This document shows, piece by piece, positions 1 through 7,483 of a stretch of 39,781 nucleotides of DNA. Each line of letters opens with the position of its first letter. Within the stretch, counting starts at the first letter, position 1. Source of the DNA: Gracilimonas sp031581265 (lineage in GTDB: Bacteria; Bacteroidota; Rhodothermia; Balneolales; Balneolaceae). The position numbers were made by a program, and so were the translations under genes. The notes beneath the pieces are model-generated. The model was not told the origin of the DNA. It saw only the letters and a program-made list of their open reading frames with translations, and did no database searches. Location of the stretch: positions 1 through 39,781 of the forward strand of contig NZ_JAVLBQ010000029.1 in the NCBI RefSeq assembly GCF_031581265.1, in the 5' to 3' direction.

Positions 1-33
1 CCATTAACTTTATACTTATAATTAATCAAGAAG

Positions 34-294
34 TTATTCTGGGGATATATCACATTCATTTTTCACTTTATCTCTGTCTTCACACCAACAATCTTTTCCT
101 GCTGGTTTTAATGGATTTACCGCATCCCATGTTTTAAATCCATTAACTTCACAGTCACCAGATACAGATGCTACTGCTTTAGTACCCATAAACTCTAAGG
201 ATGCATCAGAATTATTACTATTTATACTATAATTTCCCATAAATAGTAACATTGCTAAAACACTACTTAAGAATATTTTATTTAAATATTTCAT
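34..294 (-). CDS. Small secreted Cys-containing peptide, orphan at window edge
   Basis: Hypothetical exported peptide of 86 residues. A start one codon earlier at TTG 297 is possible, but I chose the ATG at 294 because it directly precedes the basic n-region (MKYLNK). A hydrophobic stretch over residues 7-20 looks like a signal peptide. The mature part is acidic and carries four cysteines (48, 69, 71 and 81 in this numbering). No Shine-Dalgarno sequence is visible in the very AT-rich leader. It looks like the two six-Cys peptides at 22118 and 36844, and its AVASVSGDC stretch is reminiscent of the NVEALA region of Bacteroides peptides, but the similarity is of architecture rather than strong identity. 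In both other loci a propeller lipoprotein gene follows; here that position falls left of base 1. Function unknown. Confidence 0.6.
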   Translation of the reverse strand: MKYLNKIFLSSVLAMLLFMGNYSINSNNSDASLEFMGTKAVASVSGDCEVNGFKTWDAVNPLKPAGKDCWCEDRDKVKNECDISPE

Positions 295-532
295 CAAAAT
301 AAATTTTATTTTATATTTTATAATGAAAATAAATATATAAATAAATAATATTTTAAAATATACTTCTATTAAATATTACCCTTATTACAGGGCTTGAGCT
401 TAATTACAAATACGACAGGGTACTACATGCTTTTTCTGAAATATTTAAATCTTTTCCGGTTCACCCCTAAGGGGGGCATGAATGCCCCCCGATTGAAACC
501 AGAGCCTTCACTCGGTCGTCCCAACCGGGACT
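295..532. other. AT-rich spacer with GC palindromes
   Basis: No gene seen. Bases 295-365 are almost pure A/T and form the upstream region of the minus-strand peptide gene. From about 455 the composition changes abruptly to GC-rich palindromic sequence: 471-490 and a smaller GTCCC/GGGAC hairpin near 518-531. Repeat copy A (548-596) follows, so this is the junction between the peptide locus and the mutS2 remnant. Confidence 0.6.
471..490. repeat. Perfect 20-bp palindrome
   Basis: Nine-base arms (GGGGGGCAT and ATGCCCCCC) separated by GA form a very stable hairpin with G6/C6 tracts. There is no adjacent T-tract that would make it an obvious terminator. It lies on the boundary between the AT-rich peptide locus and the repeat/mutS2 segment. 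Confidence 0.8.
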
Positions 533-952
533 GTGTTTAGTTTTCTCCTCGTGCCCAACGTCCCGGGTGGGAATGCCAGACCGGACCTGCCAGTCCACGA
601 AAAAACCAAATACAAGAACCTGGTGAAGGTTGAAAAGAAGAAGGAAAAGAAAAAAGCACGAGCGCGTTCATCCCTCATTGTAGGAGACAGCAACCTGGCC
701 AATGAAATGGTAAAACCGTCAATAGATCTTCGGGGATACCGAACCGAAGATGCACTGCATGAAGTCACCCAATATATCGACCGCGCCGTATTCCGGAATA
801 TGAACCAGGTTGAGATCGTACATGGCAAAGGCGATGGGATTTTGCGGAGCCAGATTCAATCGTACCTTAATACTCGTGATGATGTAACAAGTGCGGAAAC
901 AGCTCCGATTGAACGGGGCGGTGCCGGGGTTACTATTGTGGAGATTAAGTAG
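533..952 (+). pseudogene. mutS2: C-terminal remnant of MutS2 (Smr domain)
   Basis: The open frame could start at ATG 533, but its first ~23 residues are just the translation of repeat copy A. Homology begins at about residue 24 (base 602). A Lys-rich linker (residues 33-44) leads into an Smr domain with DLRG at 65-68, HGKG at 97-100 and a terminal ERGGAG (127-132). This linker plus Smr plus ERGGAG ending is the usual carboxyl end of MutS2, a ribosome-rescue and recombination-suppressing ATPase of roughly 780-800 residues. The ATPase, clamp and core domains are missing. I infer truncation at the repeat by insertion or deletion. A stand-alone Smr nuclease that is still expressed cannot be excluded, since DLRG and HGKG are intact. 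Confidence 0.75.
548..596 (+). repeat. GTTCCCAAC palindromic repeat, copy A
   Basis: The core (548-576) matches copy E (37225-37253) at 26 of 29 positions, and the tail GGACCTgCCaGTCC (583-596) matches copy E at 12 of 14. Both copies span 49 bp. The core is an imperfect hairpin (CGTKCCCAACG against GGTGGGAATG). Relative to the minus-strand peptide gene at 34-294 it lies upstream, in the same orientation as copies B and E. It overlaps the start of the open frame containing the mutS2 remnant. Confidence 0.85.
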
Positions 953-1329
953 GATCACAGATTTTGATCACTGATTTCGCGGATTGCGCTGATTTTTTTT
1001 TAACTCCTACTCTTCGCTCTCAACCCCTTTTTAGAATTTCTTTCTGGAAGCTTTTGCTTAACACATAGAAATAATTAAACCCCAATTTTGCTATAGGGTT
1101 CCGATAGGCATTCCAAACTTGAACGAGGTATAAAATAAAAAACTCTCACCGACCACCCGCCAAATCCGCGTTATCCGTGTTCCATTCCAATGCCTTAACT
1201 ATGGCAAATAGCCCTTCCCCCATCAAACCCTATACCCCATTTTGTGCTTTCGAGATTTAGTGGCAACAAAAAAGGGCTGAAGCTCTCACTCCAACCCATT
1301 TTTTATCTTTCATTTTGAATTTTTAATTC
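953..1329. other. Gene-free region with degenerate repeats
   Basis: No gene seen. It contains words that recur in intergenic DNA of this group: a 'gatttcgcggattgcgctg' string near 973-991, an 'aatccgcgttatccgtgttc' string near 1166-1185, and a 'cgagatttagtggcaa' word at 1251-1266 that recurs at 25191-25206. A terminator for clpB lies at 1268-1297. Confidence 0.6.
1268..1297 (-). terminator. Rho-independent terminator of clpB
   Basis: Read on the minus strand: GGGTTGGAG, loop TGAGAG, CTTCAGCCC, then TTTTTT. The stem is nine base pairs including two G-T wobbles. It lies 33 bp after the clpB stop codon. An A/T tract on the other side (1298-1305) could make it work in both directions. Confidence 0.8.
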
Positions 1330-3969
1330 TTAATCAGCTTCTGCCCAGGCTTTAGCATCTTCCACCACCTCAGCAAATTCAATGGCTTCCCCATTTTTGC
1401 TGATGGTAGCTTCGTAATGAACCGGGGTATCTTCGTCCCTGCTGATCAGTAAAGAAGCTAATTTATTGGTGATATTTTGTTGGATCACGCGTTTCAACGG
1501 CCGCGCTCCATACACAGGATCGTAACCGCGGGCAGCCATCCAGTCTTTCACGTTTTCAGGGATATCAAGCTTCACATTATTTTTGCTCAACATCTTATGA
1601 ACTCTTCGAAGCTGAATGTCAACGATAGACCGTATGTGCTGCTCGTTGAGCGGATGGAAGACAATGGTGTCATCCACGCGATTCAGAAACTCCGGACGAA
1701 TAGCCTGCTTCAGCTGTTCTACCAGTTTATTCTGTAGTTCTTCGTACTTCTCATCCGTCATATCCCCGCCTGATTTCTCAATTTCATTGGAGATCAGGTG
1801 TGAACCGATGTTTGAAGTCATGATGATAATGGTGTTCTTGAAATCCACCGTCACACCTTTGTTATCGGTCAAGCGACCTTCATCCAGCACTTGCAAAAGT
1901 ATGTTGAATACATCCGCATGGGCTTTTTCAATCTCGTCCAGCAAAATCACTGAATATGGATGTCGCCGTGCCGCTTCGGTAAGCTGTCCGCCTTCATCGT
2001 ATCCCACATAACCGGGAGGCGCTCCAACCAATCGGCTGACGCTGTGCTTCTCCATATATTCACTCATATCAATGCGGATCATTGCGTTTTCATCATTGAA
2101 AAGGAAATCAGCCAGTGATCGTGCCAGCTCGGTTTTACCAACCCCGGTTGAGCCAAGAAAGAAGAAAGAACCGATTGGTTTTTGCTCGTCCTGTAATCCG
2201 GCCCGGGATCTTCGAACTGCATTCGAAACAGCTTCAACCGCTTTATCCTGTCCGATTACTCGCTTATGCAGTTCTTCCTCAAGGTGCATCAGTTTTTGTC
2301 GTTCACTTTGCAGCATCTTGCGGACAGGGATACCGGTCCAACGCGCCACAATATCGGCAATGTCTTCAGCATCTACTTCCTCTTTCAAGAGTGACTGATT
2401 TTCCTGCATCTCATCCAGTTTTTCCTGGGATTCTGCCAGTTCCTTTTCAAGCTGGGCAATGGTTCCATATCTCAGTTCAGCTACTTTTTCATAGTTACCC
2501 TGCCGTTCGGCTTTATCGGCTTCATTCCGGGAATCATCAATTTCTTGCTTCAGGTCACGAACTCGTTGAATTAACTCACGTTCCTGCTCCCACTGCACCC
2601 GCATAGATTTTCGTTCCTCTTCCAGGTCAGCCAGTTCTTTTTCGATTCCCTTGATCTTAGACTGATCCTGTTCTCGCTTCAACGCCTCACGCTCAATTTC
2701 AAGCTGACGAATTTGTCGTTCCAGCGCATCCAGTTCTTCGGGAAGGGAGTCAATTTGTAAGCGAAGTCGGGAAGCCGCCTCATCGATAAGATCGATGGCT
2801 TTATCTGGGAGAAAACGATCGCCAATATATCGGTGTGAAAGCTCGGCTGCTGCCACCACCGCAGCATCTTTAATTCGGACACCATGATGCACTTCATACC
2901 GCTCCTGCAATCCGCGTAAGATCGAAACCGTATCTTCAATAGATGGTTCGTTAATCAATACAGTTTGCAGGCGTCGCTCTAAGGCCTTGTCTTTTTCTAT
3001 ATGCTTGCGATACTCATCAAGTGTAGTTGCGCCGATAGCATGAAGTTCACCCCGAGCCAGTGCCGGTTTTAAAATGTTGGCGGCGTCCATAGCCCCTTCT
3101 GTGGCACCGGCTCCAACCAAGGTATGTATCTCATCTATAAACAAAATGATCTCGCCGTCTGATTCGGAAACTTCTTTTACAATGGCTTTGAGTCGCTCCT
3201 CAAATTCACCACGGAATTTAGTTCCTGCTACCAATGCTCCCATATCGAGAGCCACAATTCGTTTGCTTTTCAAGCCTTCCGGCACATCACCCCGTACAAT
3301 TCTGAGGGCCATTCCCTCGGCAATAGCGGTTTTACCAACTCCGGGTTCACCAATCAACACCGGGTTATTTTTGGTTCGGCGGGACAGGATCTGCATTACC
3401 CGGCGAATTTCCTGATCACGGCCAATAACCGGATCAAGCTTATTCTGTTCTGCCAGTTCATTTAAATCGCGTCCATATTTCTTTAAAGCCCCGTAACGAC
3501 TTTCCGCATTGGGGTCGTCCACCGTTTGATTTCCACGGACATCTTGCAGCACTTTTAGGATATTTTCTTTGGTGACGCCCTGATCATTTAACAGGCTGGC
3601 AATCTCTCCTTTGATACTTACCATTCCCATTAAAACATGCTCGGAACTGATGTATTCATCTCCAAGTTTTGAGCCTTCTTTCTGAGCAATATCAAACAGC
3701 TCTTTACTAGTGTTCGATAGATACTGACCGGAAACTGAAGCTCCCTGTACGTTTGGCAAGCGTTCTAAAATCGAGTCCACCACTTTATGTATCGCAGCCG
3801 GATTTGCTCCCAGCTTGCTCAACAACGTGTTAACAATACTCTCCTGATCACTCAAAAAAGCTTTTAAAATATGAGCCGGTTCTACAGCCTGATTGTTGCC
3901 ACTTTGGGCAATCTCGATAGCCTTTTGGACCGCTTCACGAGCCTTTAGTGTAAATTTATTTAAGTTCAT
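1330..3969 (-). CDS. clpB: ATP-dependent disaggregase ClpB (Hsp104 family)
   Basis: Hexameric AAA+ chaperone that pulls polypeptides out of cytosolic aggregates together with DnaK/DnaJ/GrpE. The 879 residues are a full-length family member. In order: Clp_N domain (about 1-145), first AAA+ module with Walker A GEPGVGKT (about 207-214) and Walker B ILFIDEIHT, the long coiled-coil middle domain (about 400-530, rich in E/K/R heptads) that separates ClpB from ClpA/ClpC, and the second AAA+ module with GSTGVGKT and ILLDEIEKA followed by the D2 C-terminal domain. The ClpP-docking tripeptide region of ClpA/ClpX is absent, as expected. The start ATG has a good GGAG Shine-Dalgarno sequence six bases upstream. 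Monocistronic, divergent from pntAA. I could not identify a heat-shock operator such as CIRCE. Confidence 0.97.
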   Translation of the reverse strand: MNLNKFTLKAREAVQKAIEIAQSGNNQAVEPAHILKAFLSDQESIVNTLLSKLGANPAAIHKVVDSILERLPNVQGASVSGQYLSNTSKELFDIAQKEGSKLGDEYISSEHVLMGMVSIKGEIASLLNDQGVTKENILKVLQDVRGNQTVDDPNAESRYGALKKYGRDLNELAEQNKLDPVIGRDQEIRRVMQILSRRTKNNPVLIGEPGVGKTAIAEGMALRIVRGDVPEGLKSKRIVALDMGALVAGTKFRGEFEERLKAIVKEVSESDGEIILFIDEIHTLVGAGATEGAMDAANILKPALARGELHAIGATTLDEYRKHIEKDKALERRLQTVLINEPSIEDTVSILRGLQERYEVHHGVRIKDAAVVAAAELSHRYIGDRFLPDKAIDLIDEAASRLRLQIDSLPEELDALERQIRQLEIEREALKREQDQSKIKGIEKELADLEEERKSMRVQWEQERELIQRVRDLKQEIDDSRNEADKAERQGNYEKVAELRYGTIAQLEKELAESQEKLDEMQENQSLLKEEVDAEDIADIVARWTGIPVRKMLQSERQKLMHLEEELHKRVIGQDKAVEAVSNAVRRSRAGLQDEQKPIGSFFFLGSTGVGKTELARSLADFLFNDENAMIRIDMSEYMEKHSVSRLVGAPPGYVGYDEGGQLTEAARRHPYSVILLDEIEKAHADVFNILLQVLDEGRLTDNKGVTVDFKNTIIIMTSNIGSHLISNEIEKSGGDMTDEKYEELQNKLVEQLKQAIRPEFLNRVDDTIVFHPLNEQHIRSIVDIQLRRVHKMLSKNNVKLDIPENVKDWMAARGYDPVYGARPLKRVIQQNITNKLASLLISRDEDTPVHYEATISKNGEAIEFAEVVEDAKAWAEAD

Positions 3970-4157
3970 TTAATCTCCTTTTTTCTCTTGTTTACAGAAT
4001 ATATGACCAAAACCGTGCCTATTGGTTCATGTTGCCATAATTGCAGAAACCCATCCAGATTTCGAATATACCTGTCGCAAGCCCTGTCAAATTAGTTTGC
4101 GATTAAATGACATTTTACTATAATGGTCGTGACAACTTTCCATAAAAGAGGATAGCC
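3970..4157. promoter_or_regulatory. Divergent clpB / pntAA promoter region
   Basis: This 188-bp spacer must hold both promoters. Ribosome-binding sites are clear on each side (AAGGAGATTAA before clpB; AGAGGA before the GTG of pntAA). No operator-like palindrome stood out. Confidence 0.45.
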
Positions 4158-5282
4158 GTGATTTTAGGTGTTTTAGAAGAGATTACCGAGCATGAACGAA
4201 GGGTGGCGCTCACACCTGAAATTACCCAAAAGCTTATCGACGAAGGCTTTGACGTATGGGTGGAACCGGGGGCCGGAATGAAATCCAATTTTCCGGATGA
4301 ACACTACAAAGAATCGGGAGCAACCATAGCCGGCAATCGAGATGATGTTCTTTCAAAATCAGATATTTTGCTCACCATCCAAACGCCGGACGAAGAAGAA
4401 CTTAAGAAACTTAAAAAAGGCGCTGTCTTGATTTGCTTCCTTTGGGCGCTGCAGCATCCCGATTTGGTTGAACTGCTTAAAGAACTTGAAATATCTGCTT
4501 TGGGGATGGATGCCGTTCCACGAATTTCCCGGGCACAAAATATGGATGCCCTTTCTTCCATGAGCTCCATCGCCGGCTACAAATCAGCCCTCATCGCAGC
4601 TAACGAGCTGGATAAATACCTCCCCATGATGATGACGGCCGCGGGAACCATCCCTCCGGCCAAATCGCTGGTGCTGGGTGCCGGAGTAGCCGGACTTCAA
4701 GCTATTGCTACTTTGCGCAGGCTCGGAGCTGTAGTAGAAGCATTTGATATCCGTCCCGAGGTGAAGGAACAAGTGGAAAGCCTGGGTGCAAAATTCGTGG
4801 AAGTAGAACTCGGCGACGAAGACACCCAAACCGAAGGCGGCTACGCCAAAGAACTGGATGAGAAGAAACAGGATTTACAGCGGCAGGCCATTCATGAGCA
4901 CTGCAAGAAATCAGATATTGTTATCACGACTGCACTTATCCCCGGCCGACCCGCACCTGTCCTCATCACGGAACCCATGGTAAAGGATATGTCGCCCGGC
5001 TCCGTAATCGTTGATATTGCTTCGGAAAATGGCGGGAATTGTGAATTAACCGAGCACGGAAAAATTGTTGAGCAGTATGGAGTGAAGATCATTGGTCCCA
5101 ACAACCTGCCAAGTCAGCTTTCACTTCATGCCAGTAAGTTGTACTCCAAGAATATGTATGCATTATTAAATCTCTTACTGGAAGACGGCAAACCTAACTT
5201 CAATTTTGAAGACGAAATTTTGCTTAAAACCACTATTACCCATCAGGGCGAAGTTATCAGCCCAATGTTAAAAAGTGGTTAA
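4158..5282 (+). CDS. pntAA: NAD(P) transhydrogenase subunit alpha part 1 (PntAA)
   Basis: NAD(H)-binding domain I of the proton-translocating transhydrogenase, which transfers hydride from NADH to NADP+ driven by the proton gradient. The 374 residues match the soluble alpha-1 polypeptide of three-subunit enzymes such as the Rhodospirillum rubrum type. Seen: the N-terminal alanine-dehydrogenase/PNT fold (EHERRVALTPE) and a Rossmann segment GAGVAGLQAIATLRRLGA followed by EAFDIRPEVKEQVESLGA. The start is GTG, supported by AGAGGA seven bases upstream and by correct alignment of the family N-terminus. First gene of the operon pntAA-pntAB-pntB; an inverted repeat separates it from pntAB. Confidence 0.95.
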   Translation: MILGVLEEITEHERRVALTPEITQKLIDEGFDVWVEPGAGMKSNFPDEHYKESGATIAGNRDDVLSKSDILLTIQTPDEEELKKLKKGAVLICFLWALQHPDLVELLKELEISALGMDAVPRISRAQNMDALSSMSSIAGYKSALIAANELDKYLPMMMTAAGTIPPAKSLVLGAGVAGLQAIATLRRLGAVVEAFDIRPEVKEQVESLGAKFVEVELGDEDTQTEGGYAKELDEKKQDLQRQAIHEHCKKSDIVITTALIPGRPAPVLITEPMVKDMSPGSVIVDIASENGGNCELTEHGKIVEQYGVKIIGPNNLPSQLSLHASKLYSKNMYALLNLLLEDGKPNFNFEDEILLKTTITHQGEVISPMLKSG

Positions 5283-5298
5283 ATGGTTAATAGAAAAT

Positions 5299-5359
5299 GG
5301 TTATTCGTGTAATCGGAAATTGACACGGTAATTGTTGATACCCGATTACACGAATAACC
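5299..5359. repeat. 18-bp perfect inverted repeat inside the pnt operon
   Basis: Arms 5299-5316 and 5342-5359 are perfect reverse complements with a 25-base loop. It sits between pntAA and pntAB, where it could pause or attenuate transcription, or stabilise the pntAA message. No T-tract follows on the plus strand, so it is not a standard terminator. Confidence 0.8.
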
Positions 5360-5385
5360 GTTAACGAATAACAAAAAACTGAGCT

Positions 5386-5679
5386 ATGTCTGCATTGATA
5401 TTCTCCTTATTCATCTTCGTTCTGGCCTGTTTTATTGGCTTTGAACTCATTTCCAAAGTCCCGCCCACGCTACACACACCACTAATGAGTGGGGCGAATG
5501 CCATATCGGGAATCACGATTGTGGGAGCGCTTATTGTAGCCGGACATTCCGGACTGGACTCGCAAATGAGCCAAATCATCGGATTTGTAGCCATTGTGTT
5601 TGCGACCATCAACGTGGTAGGCGGATTTATGGTGACCGACCGCATGCTGGAGATGTTCAAGAAAAAGGAGGATGAATAA
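5386..5679 (+). CDS. pntAB: NAD(P) transhydrogenase subunit alpha part 2 (PntAB)
   Basis: Small integral membrane subunit of 97 residues that supplies the alpha-side helices of the proton channel (domain II). Three to four hydrophobic segments are visible: about 3-23, 36-55, 60-80 and the amphipathic end. The HTPLMSGANAISGI stretch is the family signature. Its stop codon overlaps the pntB start by one base (TAATG), and the pntB ribosome-binding site AGGAGG lies inside its last codons, so the two are translationally coupled. Confidence 0.93.
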   Translation: MSALIFSLFIFVLACFIGFELISKVPPTLHTPLMSGANAISGITIVGALIVAGHSGLDSQMSQIIGFVAIVFATINVVGGFMVTDRMLEMFKKKEDE

Positions 5680-7097
5680 TGAGTCAGTTTTTACCGGAAG
5701 CCTTACTACCCTATTTACCTGATACCATTCAGATCATCTATCTGATCGCGACCTTCTTTTTTATTCGCGGGCTGAAATTACTGAACTCGCCAGCCACTGC
5801 AAGAAAAGGAAATCAGTATGCAGCAACGGGAATGTTCATCGGAATTGTGGTTACGTTATTCGACCAACAGATTATTTCTTTTGAATGGATCATCGCCGGT
5901 ATTTTAATTGGTGGGTTGATCGGAGCGGTTCTTGCCAAGAAAGTAGCCATGACTGCCATGCCGGAATTGGTCGCCGTATTCAATGGGTTTGGCGGTGGCG
6001 CATCAGCACTTGTGGCCTGGGGAGAATTCTCCCGATTGGTTGACCCGACCACCATGACACCTGACAGCCTGGTTACAACGGGACTCGGTATCTTCATCGG
6101 TTCCCTCACTTTCACAGGTAGCTTCATCGCTTTTGGAAAACTGAAAGGATTTATTTCAGGCAACGCCATCACCTTCCCCGGGTTGAATGTGATCAACATT
6201 GGTTCTATGATCGGTGTGTTGGTCCTGATCGGTTTCTTCACCTTTGATCCTACCAACCAAACCATTTTCTGGATTATCCTTGGATTATCTCTTTTGATAG
6301 GTGTTATTTCGGTCATTCCTATTGGTGGTGCAGATATGCCCGTGGTTATTTCACTGCTAAACTCCTACTCAGGAATAGCGGCTTCTATGGCAGGATTTGT
6401 GATCGGCAACAACCTGCTCATTATTGCAGGTGCTCTTGTTGGAGCCGCCGGACTCATTCTCACCCAAATCATGTGTAAAGCCATGAACCGCTCCCTATCC
6501 AATGTGATATTTGGAGCCTTTGGCGGAGATTCCGGGAGTGCCGGAAGTGGAGAAGATGGCGATAAAACTGTTCGTGAAACTACGGCTGATGACCTTGCTA
6601 TCCAGGTTGCCTATGCTTCTAAAGTGGTTATCGTGCCCGGTTATGGATTAGCTGTAGCTCAAGCCCAACATGTACTGAAAGAAGTGGCGATGAAATTGGA
6701 AGAACGTGGGGTGCAAGTTAAATATGGGATCCATCCCGTGGCCGGACGAATGCCCGGACATATGAATGTGCTTTTGGCCGAAGCAGACGTTCCCTATGAT
6801 CAGTTATTAGATATGGATCAGATCAATCCAGAGTTTAAAACAACGGATGTGGTTCTGATTATCGGAGCCAACGATGTGGTAAATCCTGTTGCCAAGACCG
6901 AACCCGGTAGTCCCATTTACGGAATGCCCGTCATGGATGTGGATGAAGCCAAACGCACCATTATTTTCAAACGAAGTTTAAGTCCCGGTTACGCCGGCAT
7001 CGACAATCCCCTCTTTTATGCCGAAAAAAATCAGATGTTCTTCGGAGATGCCAAGAAGAGTTTACAGGCGTTGAATGAAGCTTTAAATGACGTTTAA
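5679..7097 (+). CDS. pntB: NAD(P) transhydrogenase subunit beta (PntB)
   Basis: Beta subunit of 472 residues. The N-terminal ~260 residues carry a series of hydrophobic helices forming most of the proton channel. The C-terminal ~180 residues are the NADP(H)-binding domain III, with VPGYGLAVAQAQH, the VAGRMPGHMNVLLAEA loop, GANDVVNPVA and the KRSLSPGYAG segment that covers NADP. Together with PntAA and PntAB it generates NADPH at the expense of the proton-motive force, which fits a neighbouring catalase-peroxidase and biosynthetic demand. Strong Shine-Dalgarno sequence AGGAGG; coupled to pntAB. Confidence 0.96.
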   Translation: MSQFLPEALLPYLPDTIQIIYLIATFFFIRGLKLLNSPATARKGNQYAATGMFIGIVVTLFDQQIISFEWIIAGILIGGLIGAVLAKKVAMTAMPELVAVFNGFGGGASALVAWGEFSRLVDPTTMTPDSLVTTGLGIFIGSLTFTGSFIAFGKLKGFISGNAITFPGLNVINIGSMIGVLVLIGFFTFDPTNQTIFWIILGLSLLIGVISVIPIGGADMPVVISLLNSYSGIAASMAGFVIGNNLLIIAGALVGAAGLILTQIMCKAMNRSLSNVIFGAFGGDSGSAGSGEDGDKTVRETTADDLAIQVAYASKVVIVPGYGLAVAQAQHVLKEVAMKLEERGVQVKYGIHPVAGRMPGHMNVLLAEADVPYDQLLDMDQINPEFKTTDVVLIIGANDVVNPVAKTEPGSPIYGMPVMDVDEAKRTIIFKRSLSPGYAGIDNPLFYAEKNQMFFGDAKKSLQALNEALNDV

Positions 7098-7483
7098 GGT
7101 TTTAGGATTGATGATTTTTGATGGATGATTGAGGAATCTCAGTTATCCATTTTCCCTGGTACTGATAACTTATCGGCTCAGCGAGCCGATGTACGTACCA
7201 CGGCTCGCTGAGCCGTAAAAACTGCCAAGGCTTACTACCTTTTACTCCATCCACTGCTATCAATTAAAGAAGAACATTAAAAAATCATACCCTTCCTCAA
7301 ATCCTACAAACTAAAGTCCCAAAACACATCCCCCTTCTTGCACCTTGTCCCTAACACCTTGAACCTAAAACCTAACCCCTCCTTCATAAAGAAAACCTAT
7401 CACTATTTAAAAGTTTATTGATTTGGTTCAGGTAGCAGGAATCCCTTTCTTAAGAATCTGAAAAAGAAATTAATGGAGACACT
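7098..7483. other. pntB-katG intergenic region
   Basis: No gene seen. It holds palindrome copy 1 (7174-7215) and a low-complexity C/A-rich stretch (about 7316-7382) built from words like 'cctaacaccttgaacctaaa' that also occur, inverted, in the hairpin at 38168-38240. The katG promoter must lie in the last ~100 bp; I saw no convincing OxyR- or PerR-type box. Confidence 0.6.
7174..7215. repeat. CGGCTCAGCGAGCCG palindrome, copy 1
   Basis: Perfect 15-bp arms (7174-7188 and 7201-7215) around the 12-base spacer ATGTACGTACCA. Each arm is itself a small hairpin (GGCTC AGC GAGCC), so the element can fold as one long stem or two short ones. Copies 2 and 3 are at 10388 and 19292. No T-tract follows, so it is not a classic terminator. 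Confidence 0.9.

Noticed and set aside
508..828. Minus-strand open frame of 106 codons opposite the mutS2 remnant
   Set aside because: It is the antisense of the Smr-coding sequence and of repeat copy A, with Ser/Arg/Phe-rich shadow composition.
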